Shown here: piece by piece, positions 1 through 13,500 of the stretch
Layout of the letters: the number at the start of each line of letters is the position of its first letter
Numbering within the stretch: the first letter of the stretch is position 1
DNA from: Cryptocoryne crispatula var. balansae
Lineage: Eukaryota; Streptophyta; Magnoliopsida; Alismatales; Araceae
Assembly: GCA_036172225.1 (NCBI GenBank)
Contig: CM069924.1
Span: forward strand, 37,811,926 to 37,875,925
Reading direction: 5' to 3'
DNA length: 64,000 nt
Position numbers and translations under genes: made by a program
Notes under the pieces: generated by a model
What the model was told of the DNA's origin: nothing
What the model saw: only the letters and a program-made list of their open reading frames with translations
Database searches by the model: none

Positions 1-3000
1 CAACGGCTATCAGGACATCTTCTGGATTTTTTTGGCTATTTTTGAGCTTAATTAAATTAATTTCGACCGGAATTAATGTAATTCATTGGATCAAGAACAT
101 CCTGATGAGGATTAGGTCATAAGCAATTTGAAAAGACCAGCCGCCACCCTTCCCTCCTATCAGCGCGCCAAGCTCCTTCCCCTGGTTTTCTCCTGTGATT
201 TAGGAGAACAAATATCCTAACTTTGATGGCATTAAAGAAAAAAAAATAAGGAAAAAAGAGGGAAAGGAAGGTGGCGGCTAGTAAAAAAAACTGCAAAAAG
301 GGGCAGGGCCGCGCGCAGGCTGTCCCGGAAACATGCTTCTCTCGGTAGAAAATCAGGAGGAAAATCAGGGATTTCTCTCTCAAAATAAGATACATTCTGA
401 TATTTCTCTGAAGGGAGAGACCGTAGCCAAGGGGGGGTCTCTCTCGGGTTCTCTCTCTCCCCCTCTCTCTCCACGTATTCTGCCAGCAAGGGAATCCTGT
501 CCTTGCTTGTTTTACAGCATTGGATATATAAAAAAGAAACAAAAGACAAGAGAGAGGAGACCACCGTTCGGGCACCCAGCAAAAGAGAGGAGAGAGAGAC
601 AACAGCGGGCGGCGATAGGCAGCAGCTTCTCCCACGGGTCGACATCCCCCTCCTGCCACATCCTCCTACCGGCGGCCTGCTGATTCAACGACAGGAGAGA
701 GGGATCCAACCCCCTCCATCTCCACGTGCTCCAGCCACGTCTGCAGCAGCTCGGTCACCAGAGGGAGAGAGAGAGAGACAGCAGAGGAGTGGGGCTTTTC
801 ATCGCCAACATCTCCTTCCTCCAGCACAAGTCTCCCAGATCAGAAGCAACAGCAATCCGGCGGTGGCAGCGTGCACAGAGGGTGAGAGAGAGAGAAAGAA
901 GCACCAAGGTATATATATACATATATTTATCTCTTTTTATCCTCACGTGCTCTCTCCTCTTCCTCCCCTATTCTCCTGTCTCCAGCACCCAGAAGCACCA
1001 ACTCTTGCCGGTCAGGACCGTCAAATAGCCCAATTCAGTTCTTTTTCTGAGTGTGCAGCATCTAAACTCTCCGCGGCACCCCTCGCCCCCAAATGGCTCC
1101 GTTCAGATGCCGTCCGTCTGCACAAACAGTCCCTCATTCAGCCTTGCTAAGGGGATGAGAAGAGGGTCGACATTCGGACCCCTTACCCACAAGATGGGTT
1201 GAGGAACCCCCCGAATGGGCTCCCATTCTCTACCCCGTAGTGAGCTCTCATTTAGATCCAAAGAAAAATCACAAACCAGTCTCATAAACAGTCCACTTTC
1301 AGCTCCCCAAAGCAGTCTCCCAAGTGGCCAGATTCAGGTCCTGAATCTGCCCGACAGCAGCCCCTGAAACCGACTTCTATACCAGCCCATTTCGGCCTAC
1401 TTCAACCCGCTGTCACAGCCCTTTAACACCCCAAAACAGGTGCTTGTTCGGTCCCAAAACAGGTGCCGGATCAATATCAAAACAGGTGTTGGTTCGGCTA
1501 GAAGACAAGCCTCGGTGCGGTGCTACAAATAGGTCCTTGTGAGGACCGGGTTGGGGGCGACGGTCCGGCCCCCTTGGCTCGCAAGACGGGTCAAGGGCTG
1601 AAAGGGCGGCCCTCAATTCTGGTCCAAACAAGGTGCAAAACAGGCCGCCAGGGCCAAGGATCAGAAAATAGGCCCATCAAGCCCAAGAAGCTCAAGGCGG
1701 GCCCATCAGGCCCAAGAAGACTCAAGGCCTGCCAACCAGGCCATGAAGACATGCAGTTGGCCCATTGGGCCTTGTACCAAAATAAACTTAAATAAATTTT
1801 GAAATACGAAAGCAATATTAAATAAGGAGTTAGCACCACATCGTGGACACTCCACAATTGGGCGGCTAGTCCGGACCAGCTTCCGGTACGTTGACCCGGG
1901 CGTAGGCATAGGACACACTCCCACTGCAGACGGACCCTTCCCACTCTGTGGAAAAGTCGAAAGACTCAACCATGTAGGATTGGTAAATTCCATTTATCGA
2001 GAATGGGTCGACATACCGTTGTAATGTCGAATTTTATTCTCGATATTATGAGAATTGCCTTAGGGAAGGACATGACCAAAATTCAGATTTTCATGCATCC
2101 AATGTGAACCGACATGATGTACCCCGACATGGGATGAAATGAAATGGCATTCAAGTGCCAATATGGAACTGTTTGCAAACCGGGCACCGATGCTAACCCG
2201 ACGGACCGAATGAGATGCGAACCGAACATAAAATAAAGAGATAAAAAATCTGAAAAATACCTCAAAACAGGTTACTAAATCTGAAAAATGAAAGAAAAAT
2301 CAGATTTCTAATAATCTGGAAAAATCCAATTAAAATCATTTAATTTAATAGAAACCTACTTCTTAATCAATTGAAAATTAAATAATTCAAAACAATCAAA
2401 CAAATCACATTTAAAATACTTTAAAACACTAAAAATCAGTCATAAAACAAACAAACAAAAAAAAATCAGATAATTAACAATCTGAAAGCTAAAATTGATC
2501 AAATCAAAACTTCAAAACACCTAAAACATACCGAACATATTCAAACCGACATCAAAATATCAACCGACATAAGAAAACAACAAAAATATCTTAATTCATA
2601 TGTTGATCAAACTAAATAAGTCAAATTGCTTAAATATCAAAACCCATTAAATACCAAACTCAAACAAAAAATATAACTTCAACCAATTAAAAATAAAAAA
2701 CAACCGAAACCAAAACAAACCGAAATGAAAATTCACAATTTAAACCACATAAAACCAACTTCAAAATTAAATCAAAAATCAATTCCAAAACAAATAAAAA
2801 TCAACATCCAACAAATTTAAGACAACTTGTTTGCATCTTATCGGGTCCGAAAGGCTAGGCCCCTATTGAGTTATCTTTTATTATGTGGATGTGCACGTTC
2901 TCTCAAACTAGTTTGCTATGACGGTTAATCAAGGGCATTCGAGTAGTTGCTCGATGTAAGTTAACGTTGGATATTCGCACTATCCGACGGAGAGAGGTCA

Positions 3001-3162
3001 AATTTAAATTTTCACAGAACCCGAACCTCGGTTCTAATACTTTTAAATGTATCGTCGGACTATTTAATACATTTATAGGCTATCACCTATTTTCCTTAGT
3101 AGTCCAAAGAAGATACGAAAATCATCTTTGAAAAGAAAAAGAAAAAAAACGAGGTTCTCACA
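1..3162 (+). mobile_element. Long LTR, copy A (5' part outside window), probable solo LTR
   Basis: This non-coding segment is related along its length to 7100-11133 in the same order: a GA/CT-rich zone, a zone rich in 'cccaaaacaggt'-like words, 'cccatcaggcccaagaag', an AT-rich A-strand zone, then a conserved end containing 'gacggttaatcaaggg' and 'gtcggactattt'. It ends in TCTCACA at 3162, matching the TTTCACA end of copy B. A TATATAAA near 523 sits where an LTR promoter would be. MRL1 exons lie between copies A and B, so the two cannot be the paired LTRs of one element and are best read as separate solo LTRs. Several ORFs over 60 codons here are chance reading frames in purine- or pyrimidine-rich DNA. 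Confidence 0.7.
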
Positions 3163-3367
3163 ATGGTGTACATATGCGTATAGGAAAATGCAAAACAAAA
3201 GGACTTCACAAGCAGCATGCTAACATTCTTGCTCACTTGTGACCAAAGATTATTTTTTGATGGAAGTCAGCACCACCTTTTATGATAGTCGCTATTACAT
3301 GATGTTACAGAAAGCATGCAGTTGTCCTCCTGATAATTCTTTATTCAACATATCAATACCTTTTCAG

Positions 3368-6300
3368 GGCATCCTTGGCAATAACTGTTTATCGGGAAAC
3401 AATTGCTGCTGGTGTTACACCATCAATTGAAGTTTTCTCACAAGTTCTAGGATGCTTGCAATTTCCTCATGAAGTATCCGTGAAAAACAGATTTATTGAA
3501 AACCTGGGCTTCACCCATGATAATCAAAGGCAATCAAAAGTTATTTCTCTTCTGGATGGATTTGCAGAATATGATCCACGTTCCTTCTCCATTCTTGAGG
3601 TTAGCAAAAGAAAACTGCCTTTCTGATACCATTGACAGTGCATCACATCAACACTGTTCTTGTGATCTAGGAAGCTTCTTCACTTGGGGTGGTTCCATGT
3701 GTACCCTTCAAGGATAGTCCTATTGTCATTGATGCAAGGAAGCTGCAGATGCACACTGTTGAGGTAATTTTCACTAGACGGATGTGGTTATCTTCAATTT
3801 GATCTTTGAATGATTACTTTTTTGATATTTGCTTTTAGTCTATTCTTAAAATGGTGAATACAAATTCATCACCTCCTGGTTTGGCATCTGCATGTAACAA
3901 TGGGGACGGGCAAAATCTTTTACAAAACTAATGAACAGAAAAATCTTCTTGCATACATGAAAGAAGCATTTGTCACGCACAAAACTTTTATGAATAAAAA
4001 TCATTCTGGTGGTCCCTGCATGTCACGTGCACAATCAGTTATATATATGCAAGTATAATTGCAGGAATGCTTAGTCAATATTTCGTTCTAACCATACCTT
4101 ATACATGTTTCTTTAAGCATATTTTTTGAGCGGCCAACATCATATTTCTGAAGGTCTTTATGAGATTTTTGCTTGTACTTAAATCAGTGTCTGAATGTCA
4201 TTATTGCATCTTTTGTTATGTGAAATGTACTTCCTAGTTTATAATAATACTGAACACGATACACCCCTTTTCATATTTAAGTTTTTTCAGCTTTGCATCC
4301 ATTGGATGCAAATATGAGGCACGTATTAATTATCAGTTAGTGTATTGCATGTTTCAATTTGTCATAACAAGTAAGCCTATGTAAACATTATGCAATTAAT
4401 TTCTTATGTTCACATCAAATGGAAAAAAAAAATCTTTGTACAACTGAGCACTATGTAAAAAAATCAATGAACTAGCAAAATGATTATTCCATGTTTCAAA
4501 TTCCATGAAAATGGAAATGTATCAGATGCAGCTTGTACCTAGTGTTTTGCTTCTGTCTCGTTTTTCTCATTGTGATCCTAGTCCAGTGTCTTTACATGCC
4601 AATCCTGCATGCTTCTGGCTTGGACATGAAAGAAAAGTTGTACAACTGGGGTGTACGTGGAAAGGGCTTTTTCTTAAGGTGATTATCAACAAATGTTAGA
4701 ATTCATTAAGTGGGAAAATGTACACCCAAACAAAATCAAACAATAACAAACAAGTTTGTAATGGATGAGGAGACCAAAAGACGGCAACAAATGAAAACAG
4801 AAACACCCCAATTGCATAAAGAAGTTGACACAGCCAATAAGTCTATTCACCCTTGAAAGCAAGAAACAAATCTTGAATCAGCCAAATACTCTTCACGAAC
4901 CCCTGCTCTTGTTTAAAACAGTTCTTGATCTTTTTTCTTTTACAAGTTAGCCAAATAGCCCAATGTAACGCATGCAAATAAGGATCCCGTATCTTCTATT
5001 CTTTGAAGAGGTTTAGATGATGGCACTACGGGAAGAGAGTCAATATCTTATGGTAGAGAGTCAATATCTTATCTTTAAAATGCCATTTTTTATCAAAACA
5101 CATGAAAAAACCACCCACCAGCTGTGGATGAACTCCACACGTCAAGAAATAATGTTCTGATAAACCTAGGCTGGATCAATGCCATTTTATCAAAATAAAT
5201 AACCTGTGAATAGCCCGTATCAATCTGCTAGATAGTACTTGGTGATTTGTGGCTTCTATTAAGTAGACTAATAGGCCTACGGATTGTAATGTCTGCAGTT
5301 TCCTCTGTTCTATAGATAATAATAATGACTGTTGAACTGAAGTACTAACGGCCCAAAAGGTTTTCTTCATAGTTCAAACTTCGCCATGATAGCAAGCAGA
5401 CATGCTTGGATCACTTCCCAAGAGAAATGAGAAACCCGTAAGAGTATCCATCTTGCCCTATAGGTTTGTGAGTATTCATCGGAAGACTGTATTCTTAAGT
5501 TCCTATTGTACAATTCTTTAGCTCTACTGCTTCGCCTCTTTATCCAATTGCTCTTTAAATGATGAAAATTAAAATAAACGGTCTCCAACACTCCTCATTC
5601 TGGAATAACTTCTTATAGAAGTCAACATGCTGTTTAGTTTCTTTGTGCTAAATTAATCTACCATTGTGACATAACAAAACTCTGCCATGGCTGGTCCCAA
5701 ACCCTGATGAGAAAGGAGAAGGATTGTGGAAAGTGACAATCAATGTAAAACAAAGTCACATCTCATGATATAGATTCAAATGATATAAACGTTGGGGTGT
5801 ACTCACCTAACAATGTCTTACATTGGAGCTTGGGTATGGCGAAAAATATAGCAAGGGTGAGGGCGTTCCCACATGTGATGCACCACAAAAGCACCCTAAT
5901 GTGGTGTTAAATTAGCAAGGGCTCTCACATCAAGGATGGGTGTAGGTAAAGCAATTAGTTCATAAGCGAGATCAATATATAAGTTCTCTAATAAACTCAA
6001 AAGCAAATTGACATTATTATAGAAAGAAATAAAAAAAATGAAAGAAGAATAAGTACTTGGAATATTAGATATCTTACCGGAAAACTTATAGAACTTGTTG
6101 AAAGTATGGACATGAGAAAGATTATTATTTGGTGTATCCAAAAAACCAAGTGGGTATGAGAGAAATGTAAAGAAGTAAGAAATACAAGTTATAAACTATG
6201 GTATATAAGAAAAAAGAATAATATAAATTGGGTAGGTATTTGTTGACACCTAAAAAATTCTATGGCACCTAATTTAGGCAAGTATTAGGCAAAAGCAAAG

Positions 6301-7482
6301 CAAAGAAAACAGTTAAAAAGAACGAACCCGCTTTACTCTGCATTTGGGTTTGATGGGCTAGATGTGCCTAATAAGCTTTATTGGGCCTGGTCGACCAAAC
6401 GCAGGCCTAATAACATGTTGGCACCAAACTTGAAGAGTGCCAGAGTCAGATCAGAAATTCGATCTATATCGGACAAGCTTTTGGAAAAAAAACACTGAAA
6501 GTGGACATCCGAACAATTTTATCGGGGCTTAATGGGCTCAAAAGAGCAAATCATTGGGTCCATGGGACAGTACTAGTCAAGACCATCACAACCCTGAATG
6601 TCAGAAACCGACTTTGAGTGAAAAAATGACCATTTTACTCTTATTGGGTCCGAACACCTTAGGAATGACCCAATAAAAAAGTGGTAACACCATAATATTT
6701 GCCCGACTTAAGGTTGATCAAAGTCAGAGTCGGATCAGAAATCTAACCCACGATCAGGGAGTTATGGACAAAAAAAATCATATTTGGACAGGTCTTCTAC
6801 CCTAGTCCCCTCAGGGGTAAAATGGTCCAAGTGACCAAGGAGCAAGCCCACAGGCCCAATGAGAAGTAGGTCCACATGCCCAATATTTAAACTTCTGGGT
6901 CAATATTGATAATCCCAAGCATTTTTTTGTGAGAAGACTATAGTTTGGGCGAAATTGGATTTAGTTACATTTTTATGCAATTTTCGTAATAATCGACGGC
7001 CGAGAGTGCACCGATTGGAAAGATTATGAAAATCATGGATTTGATGCAATTCGGAAGCCCTCAACCATAAATTTTGGTGGAACATGCGATCCACGGCCAT
7101 CAGAGCACTTCCAGAACATTATCCAATCACATTTGTCAGATTTACATAATTTTGTGCTAGGGATTATTCTTAACCATTGGATTAGTGGCTATCTCGATGA
7201 AGATTAGGTCAGAAAATCTGACCTAATTTCAGCCGTCGGTAATTTGCTTCAAGGTTAAGTCATTGTCCAGATAGGATGCTACAATTAAGGAGAGAATCAA
7301 GGACATTTATCTCTTCTATTTGTTAGCATTAAAAAAGGAGAAAAAGAGGGAGAGAGAGAAGGACCTGGCCACGGCCAAATCTCCCGCCAGCCCAGTGCGC
7401 TCCCCATCCTCCCTCTCTTCCATCTCATACATAAAAGACAAAAGAAAAAAAAGGAAGCAATCTATGTTTTCCATCCAGCTTC

Positions 7483-7525
<43 letters not shown>

Positions 7526-10500
7526 CTCCACGTTCTTCTTCCAGCACCTGCCAAGGAGAAGAGGCGGAAACCGTGAGTCTTAGCCATGTAGCCCTTGAAG
7601 GCTACCCCTTCTCCTCCCCTTCCCACTTCTTTCTTTATCCCTCTCATGGCCTAAACCGGCCATTCTCTCCGTCGGCCTGCCCTCAACCTTCTGCCATCTC
7701 CTCCTCCTTCCATCAGCCTGCCCTCAAAGCCCCCTTAAAAGGCCACTGCCGACAGCCCCTTAACAGTCCCGGTTACAGCCCTTTAAGCCACTGCTAGCTC
7801 CCTTCAAACAGGCCCCTTAGAAGCCCCTGTTCGGACTGCACTAAGGGACCCCTAAAAAGCCAGTTCGGTCCCCTTTCTGCCCACCTGCAGACCTCCATGT
7901 TCAGTCCCTTAAACAGCCACTGCAGATCCCCTAAAAAACACCCCTGTTGGCCCTCCTCCTATTCCTTAAACCCTTCTGCTGACAGCCCCATAAACAGGTC
8001 TGCATGCCCTCCTGCAGCCTCTCATCGGCCATGGCAGACCCCATCTGCAGCATCCCCTAAACTGCCACTGCAGATCACCTACAGCCTTTTAACCAGCCAC
8101 CGGCAGTACCCCCTGCAGTCCCCTTAAAATCTGGCCCAGTTAAACCCTTCATCTGGCCCGGTCATGCCCCCTTGTGCAGCCTCTAAAGTTCCTACACGGC
8201 CCCTTAAAACTTGTCCCTAAACAGGTCCCTGCACAGCCCTTTGCGCACCCCTTTGCCCATGGCTGACAGTCCCCTAAACAGCCCCTTTGCAGCCCTTGAA
8301 GTAACTTGCTGTGCCCTCCGTGCACCTTGATCCACTTAAGCAGTCCCCAATGTTGACCCCAAAACCGACCCAAAAGGCCAAAACAGGTCCTAAAATTCTT
8401 ACTTCCACCTCCTTTTCGGACCCCAAACAGGTTCCGATTGGTCTCCTAACACAGTCCCCCATGCGAACCCCACAATAGGTCTCGATCATGCGGACCCCAC
8501 AATAGGTCTCGATCGGCTCATTTAAAGAGTCCTGAACAGCACCTCACTTTGATCCAAACAGCCCTATTTAAGCCCACAATCGGGACCTTAAAACCTCCAT
8601 CTCCACCTCCTCTTGGAGTCTTGGGGTGAGGGCATTGTCTTGGGTCCTTTTGGAATCTGTACAACGGGCCAATTGTTCATCCAGGCAGGCCCTCAATTCC
8701 TTACCCAAAATGGGTTGCGCAAAGTGGATAGACATCAAGTGGACCAGCCGGGCCCAAAAATGCAAACTGGGCTAACTGGACCCAAGAAGACTTGAAGACC
8801 GGCCAACCGGGACGAAAGGACTTGAACCAGCCCAATGGACCTTAGACCAAAAAAAAATAAACTTAATAAAAATTCGTAACATGACATGAACATTAAATTA
8901 AATGGTTAACTCATTTTTTAGTGTTGCACCTGGATGGCTACTTTGGGTCCATCTTGGTAAGTCACATTCGGACAGAGGCATGGGCTGGTTTTCATTGTCG
9001 ATGCATCCTTTCCCTGATGTAGTTTGTCGAAAGACTTAAACTACAAATGAGATAAATCTCATTTGATCCAGGACAGATTGTGCATGCCGTAATGCCCACC
9101 CTTCCCTTAAATCTTATGAAGATATACCCAGGGAAGGAACGCCATCATGTCCGCCCCTGTTCATCTTCATTTCATGTTAATTACGTTAATGTCGATGGCG
9201 TACCTACATACCGAGTTCATCACATTCAGTCAACAACACCCTGGGCCGGTTCTCATTGTTGTCGCATCGTTCTCCCGATGTAGTGAGTCAAAAGGCTTAA
9301 ACTACAAAGCAGGTAAAATCTCATTTGATCAAGGACGAAACGTGTATGCTGTCATGCTGACCCTTACCTTAGATCTTATGAATATATACCCAAAGGAAAG
9401 AACACCAACATGCTCGCCCCGGATCATCTTCATTTCATTTCAATTATGTTCATATCAACGGCACACTTACATGCCGAGTCGATCACATTCATGTCCACGG
9501 CACCCTCACTTACCGAACCGACTTCACTCATGTCAATGGCACACAACATGCCAACTGATGTACTCATGCTTCGACATACAATCAATCATAGTTGTCAAGG
9601 TGACAAGGCATCCAATGTGTTGAAGGGTGTCAATTCCGCTTAGATGACAAGGTGGCTGTTTAGGTGTCTCCTAAGCGGTCAAGGCGGTAACATTTGATGT
9701 TTATATATACATGTATATACGTATGCATATATATACACACAATCATATATATAATTAGAAGTTAGTATTATACATATTAATGTATACATACAAATATATA
9801 TACATAAATATAAATATATTTGTATGTTATAATTGAATCTTTATGTTTATGTGTTCATATATTTAAATGTGATTTTATTTATGTAATTATGTATGCATAT
9901 GTATATATTTATTTTTTAAAATAATTAATTTTGATAAACTTGATATGTGTGAGAGACAGAGAAGAGAGTTAAAATAGAGTTTTATAAAATTTAAGTATAT
10001 AGTTTATATTTATAATTATGAATCTTATATATATGTGTGATAGTTTAAGTGATGGTGAAATATATAAATATGTTTACATTAGGCACCAAGGTGGACACCC
10101 TGAGTGCCTAGGCGGGCACCTTGGGCCCTGGTAGGGCCTGGCAGAGTAGCACCTTGCCGCTTAGGCGCCACCTGACACCTTGACAACTATGCAATCAATG
10201 CAAGGAATTTTAAGTGCCGCACCGTGGTTTGAGTTTGGTCAATTGATGCTAACCCGATGGATGTGAACTGAACCGAAATAAACAAGACATAAACAAGACG
10301 AAGCAAACTTAAAAATACACTTAATTAAATCTGAAAAATATCTTAAAACCGGTCATAAAATCTGAAATTTTACTTAATGTATATAATTAAGTCCTAAATC
10401 GGTTGATAATTGAATAACTTCAATAAAAATTAAACACTTAAAAAACACCGAAATCAATCTTGAAACAAGAAAAATCAGATGGAAAAACAAATCAAATTTT

Positions 10501-13500
10501 AAATCAACAAATTAAAACTCATTCAAAATATTCAAACCAAACTTAAAACCCTTGAATCAAAACTCCAAACCTTCAAATCGACATAAAAACACAAACCAAC
10601 ATAAAAAATGGATAATCAAAACATCTTACTTAAAACATGTCAACCAAGTGAATTAGATCCTAGAACACTTCCAACTGGAATTAAATAATCAAATAAAATC
10701 AAATTCAAAACAAATCAAAATATCAACAAAATGACATCAAACTTGAGCATAAAATTCAAGTCAACATCAAGGTTGAGCACAAACTCAAATTCAATTAAAA
10801 ATCGACATCAAACAAACATAAAACAATATATTTGCATCTCATCAGGCCCATGAGCTACCGCTCCATTGTACTTATGTATTTATATGGATGTGTCTTCTAC
10901 AAATATATTGCTATGACGGTTAATCAAGAGTCTTCAAGTAGTTGCTTGGTGTAATCTAACATCGGATCTTTGCACGATGCAATAGAGAGGGGTCAAAACA
11001 AAATATTTTTCACAAAATCCGATAACCTTGGTTCTATATATTTTTCAAACGTGTTGTCGGACTATTTGGTATATTGATAAGCTATCACTTCTAAATATTC
11101 AGAGATACATAAAAAATCTTTCAAGGTTTCACATTATCATTGTTGATAAAACATTAAATGATGTAATTGTTTCAATAAAAGAGTATGATATAGGTTTATT
11201 ATGGTAAAATTGATTATAGAAAGAGAGATAATTAACATAATTAGTGCGTATGTTGCACAAATTAGATAAGTAGTGAGATTAAAGAAAATATTCAAGAGGA
11301 TATAGATTATCTTATGCAAAGTATACCAAATAAATAAAACATATTTATTAGAGGATATCTCAATGGACATACCGAATTCAAATGACATACATATGAAAAA
11401 GTTCACAAGGTTTTGGATATGGAAATTTAAATGATGAAAGAAAAAATATTTTAGATTTTGTTATGCCTCATGATCTTATTCTAACAAATATTTATTTTAT
11501 TAAAAGAGAATTTCATTTAATAATAACATTTAAAAATGGATAAAATAAAAGTCAAATTAATTTTATTTTTATAAGAAAGTCTAATCATGCTATTTGTAAG
11601 GATTGTAAAATTATTCTGAATAAAACTTTAAAAAGTCAACATAGCTTAGTGATTTTAGAAGTTACGATTAAAACACAAACAAACACATTTAAAAAAAAAG
11701 ATTTTTCTTAGAATAAAATGGTTGGAGTTAAAAGAGATGAAACAACAAATATTTAAGAAAGAACTTCTCAAGATAAATGATTAGAAGGTAGACGTAGATG
11801 CTAATGTTACGTGGATGAGCATGGCTATAAGTATTAAAGAGATTGATAAAAAAAGTACTTGAGGAGTCTAAAGAACATGGTCTATCTAGAAAGGAAACTT
11901 GGTGGCACAACGAAGAAGTGCAAAAGACAATAAAGAATAATAGATACTTGTATAAAAAAATTGTCTAAAAGTGATAACAACGAAGTTTATGAACAATACA
12001 AGATAGTGAAAAAGGAAGTAAAAAAAACTATCAGACAATCAAGAAATGGTATTTTTAAACATATGTATGAGAAACTTGGAGCTAAAAAAAGCGAGAAAGA
12101 TAATTATAGATTGACAAAGATGAAAGAGAAAAGCTCTCAAGATCTTAACCAAGTTAGATATATCAAGGATAAAGAATGAAAAGTTTTGATCAAAGTTGAT
12201 GATCAAAGAAAGATGAAAATTTCTTTTGATACTGTTTTTGGTGATGTCTTTATTAAAAAATAGACAGCATTGAGAATGTGACAACACTTAACTTGAATTA
12301 TATTAGGAGAATTTAATTTTCAAAAGTTAAAAGAAGCATTGAAGATGATGAAAACAAGTAAGGTATGTGATCTAGATAATATTCCTATTGAAATGTGAAA
12401 ATATTTGAAAGATTTAAGGTTGTAATGGTTAACTCAACTTTTTAACACAATTTAATATCGATAAGAATGTATAATGAATGGAGAAAAAAATATTATTATA
12501 TCTATTTTTAAGAAAAAATGAGATATATATGATTGTGTAAATTATAGAGGGATCAAACTATGAAATTATGGAAAAGAGTTTTTGAGCGGTGATGACGGAA
12601 TTGGACAAATATTTTAGCAAACCATTTTGAATTTATGTATGGTTGATTTACAATTAAAGTTAATTTTCTCATTATAAGTTTGATAGAAAAATATCGAGAT
12701 ATGAAGAAAGATTTATATATGTTGTTTATTGACTCAAAAAATGCTTATTATAAAGTTCCAAGAGAAATTTTGTGGTGGGTGTCGAAACGAAAAATGGTAC
12801 TTATTAGGTATATACAAATGATAAAAGACATGCATGATGAAGTGACTACCAACATATGCATAATTAGAAGAGAAACAAGAAATTTTTCTATTTCAATTGA
12901 TTTACATCAAGAGTCTGCAATAAGTCTTTATATTTTTGTATTGGTTATGGATGAACTAACAAAGACTGTACAAGATAATATTTGCAAACAATATTGCATT
13001 GATATATATGACATAAGGAGTGAATACAAAGTTAGAATTGTTGAAAAATACTTTAGAGATATAGGGTTTTAAGATGAGTAGAACAAAAATAGAATATATG
13101 CATTTCAAATTTAGTGAAAATAAAAAATAAGTAGGTGATAGTGTTGGTTTAGATGAGGTAATGTTATCTTAAAAAACCCAATTTAAGTATCTTTGATCAA
13201 TTATTTTAAAAGATGGAGAACGTGATGAAGATGTTAATCATAAAATTAAAGCATATTAGATGAAGTGGAGTTTGGCTACAACAGTTCAACGTAATTATAA
13301 GATTTTACTAAAGTTTGAAAGAAAATTTTATTGTACTTGTACAAGTATAAGACATATAATGTTGTATGGTAGTGAATGTTGGACAACGAAAGGAAATCAT
13401 ACTTTTAAAATAAGTGTTGTTAAAATGAGAATATTAAGATAGATGAGTGATCATATTAGATTATATAGGATCAAAAATGAATATAGTAGAGAAAATGTAG

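Larger units (their letters stand above)
6241..11133 (+). mobile_element. Long LTR, copy B, probable solo LTR inside an MRL1 intron
   Basis: The segment starts TGTTGACACC and ends GGTTTCACA, the TG...CA form of LTRs, and is related to copy A through its 3' two thirds. It is 4893 bp including a nested 605-bp MITE. A GA microsatellite (7485-7522) follows a weak TATA-like ACATAAAA near 7428. The 3' end carries the family signature 'gacggttaatcaag' at 10917 and 'gtcggactatttgg' at 11056. Five bases on either side (gtatt, ttatc) do not match, so a target duplication is not visible. No gag-pol lies beside it. The very long non-coding LTR would suit a large Ty3-gypsy lineage, but the lineage is an inference. 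Confidence 0.68.

Noticed and set aside
503..1150. 215-codon open frame near the left end
   Set aside because: Lies in GA/CT-rich LTR sequence, has no domain, and equally long frames occur on both strands. Composition explains it.
3239..3430. 63-codon ORF overlapping the first MRL1 exon
   Set aside because: Different frame from the conserved MRL1 reading. It runs from intron into exon and is a shadow.
3163..6240. Copies A and B as the paired LTRs of one element with 3163-6240 as its interior
   Set aside because: The interval contains MRL1 exons at 3368-3599 and 3671-3763 and no gag-pol, so the LTRs are independent insertions.
7320..7583. Lys/Glu/Arg-rich 87-codon ORF
   Set aside because: Encoded largely by the GA microsatellite and purine-rich LTR sequence.
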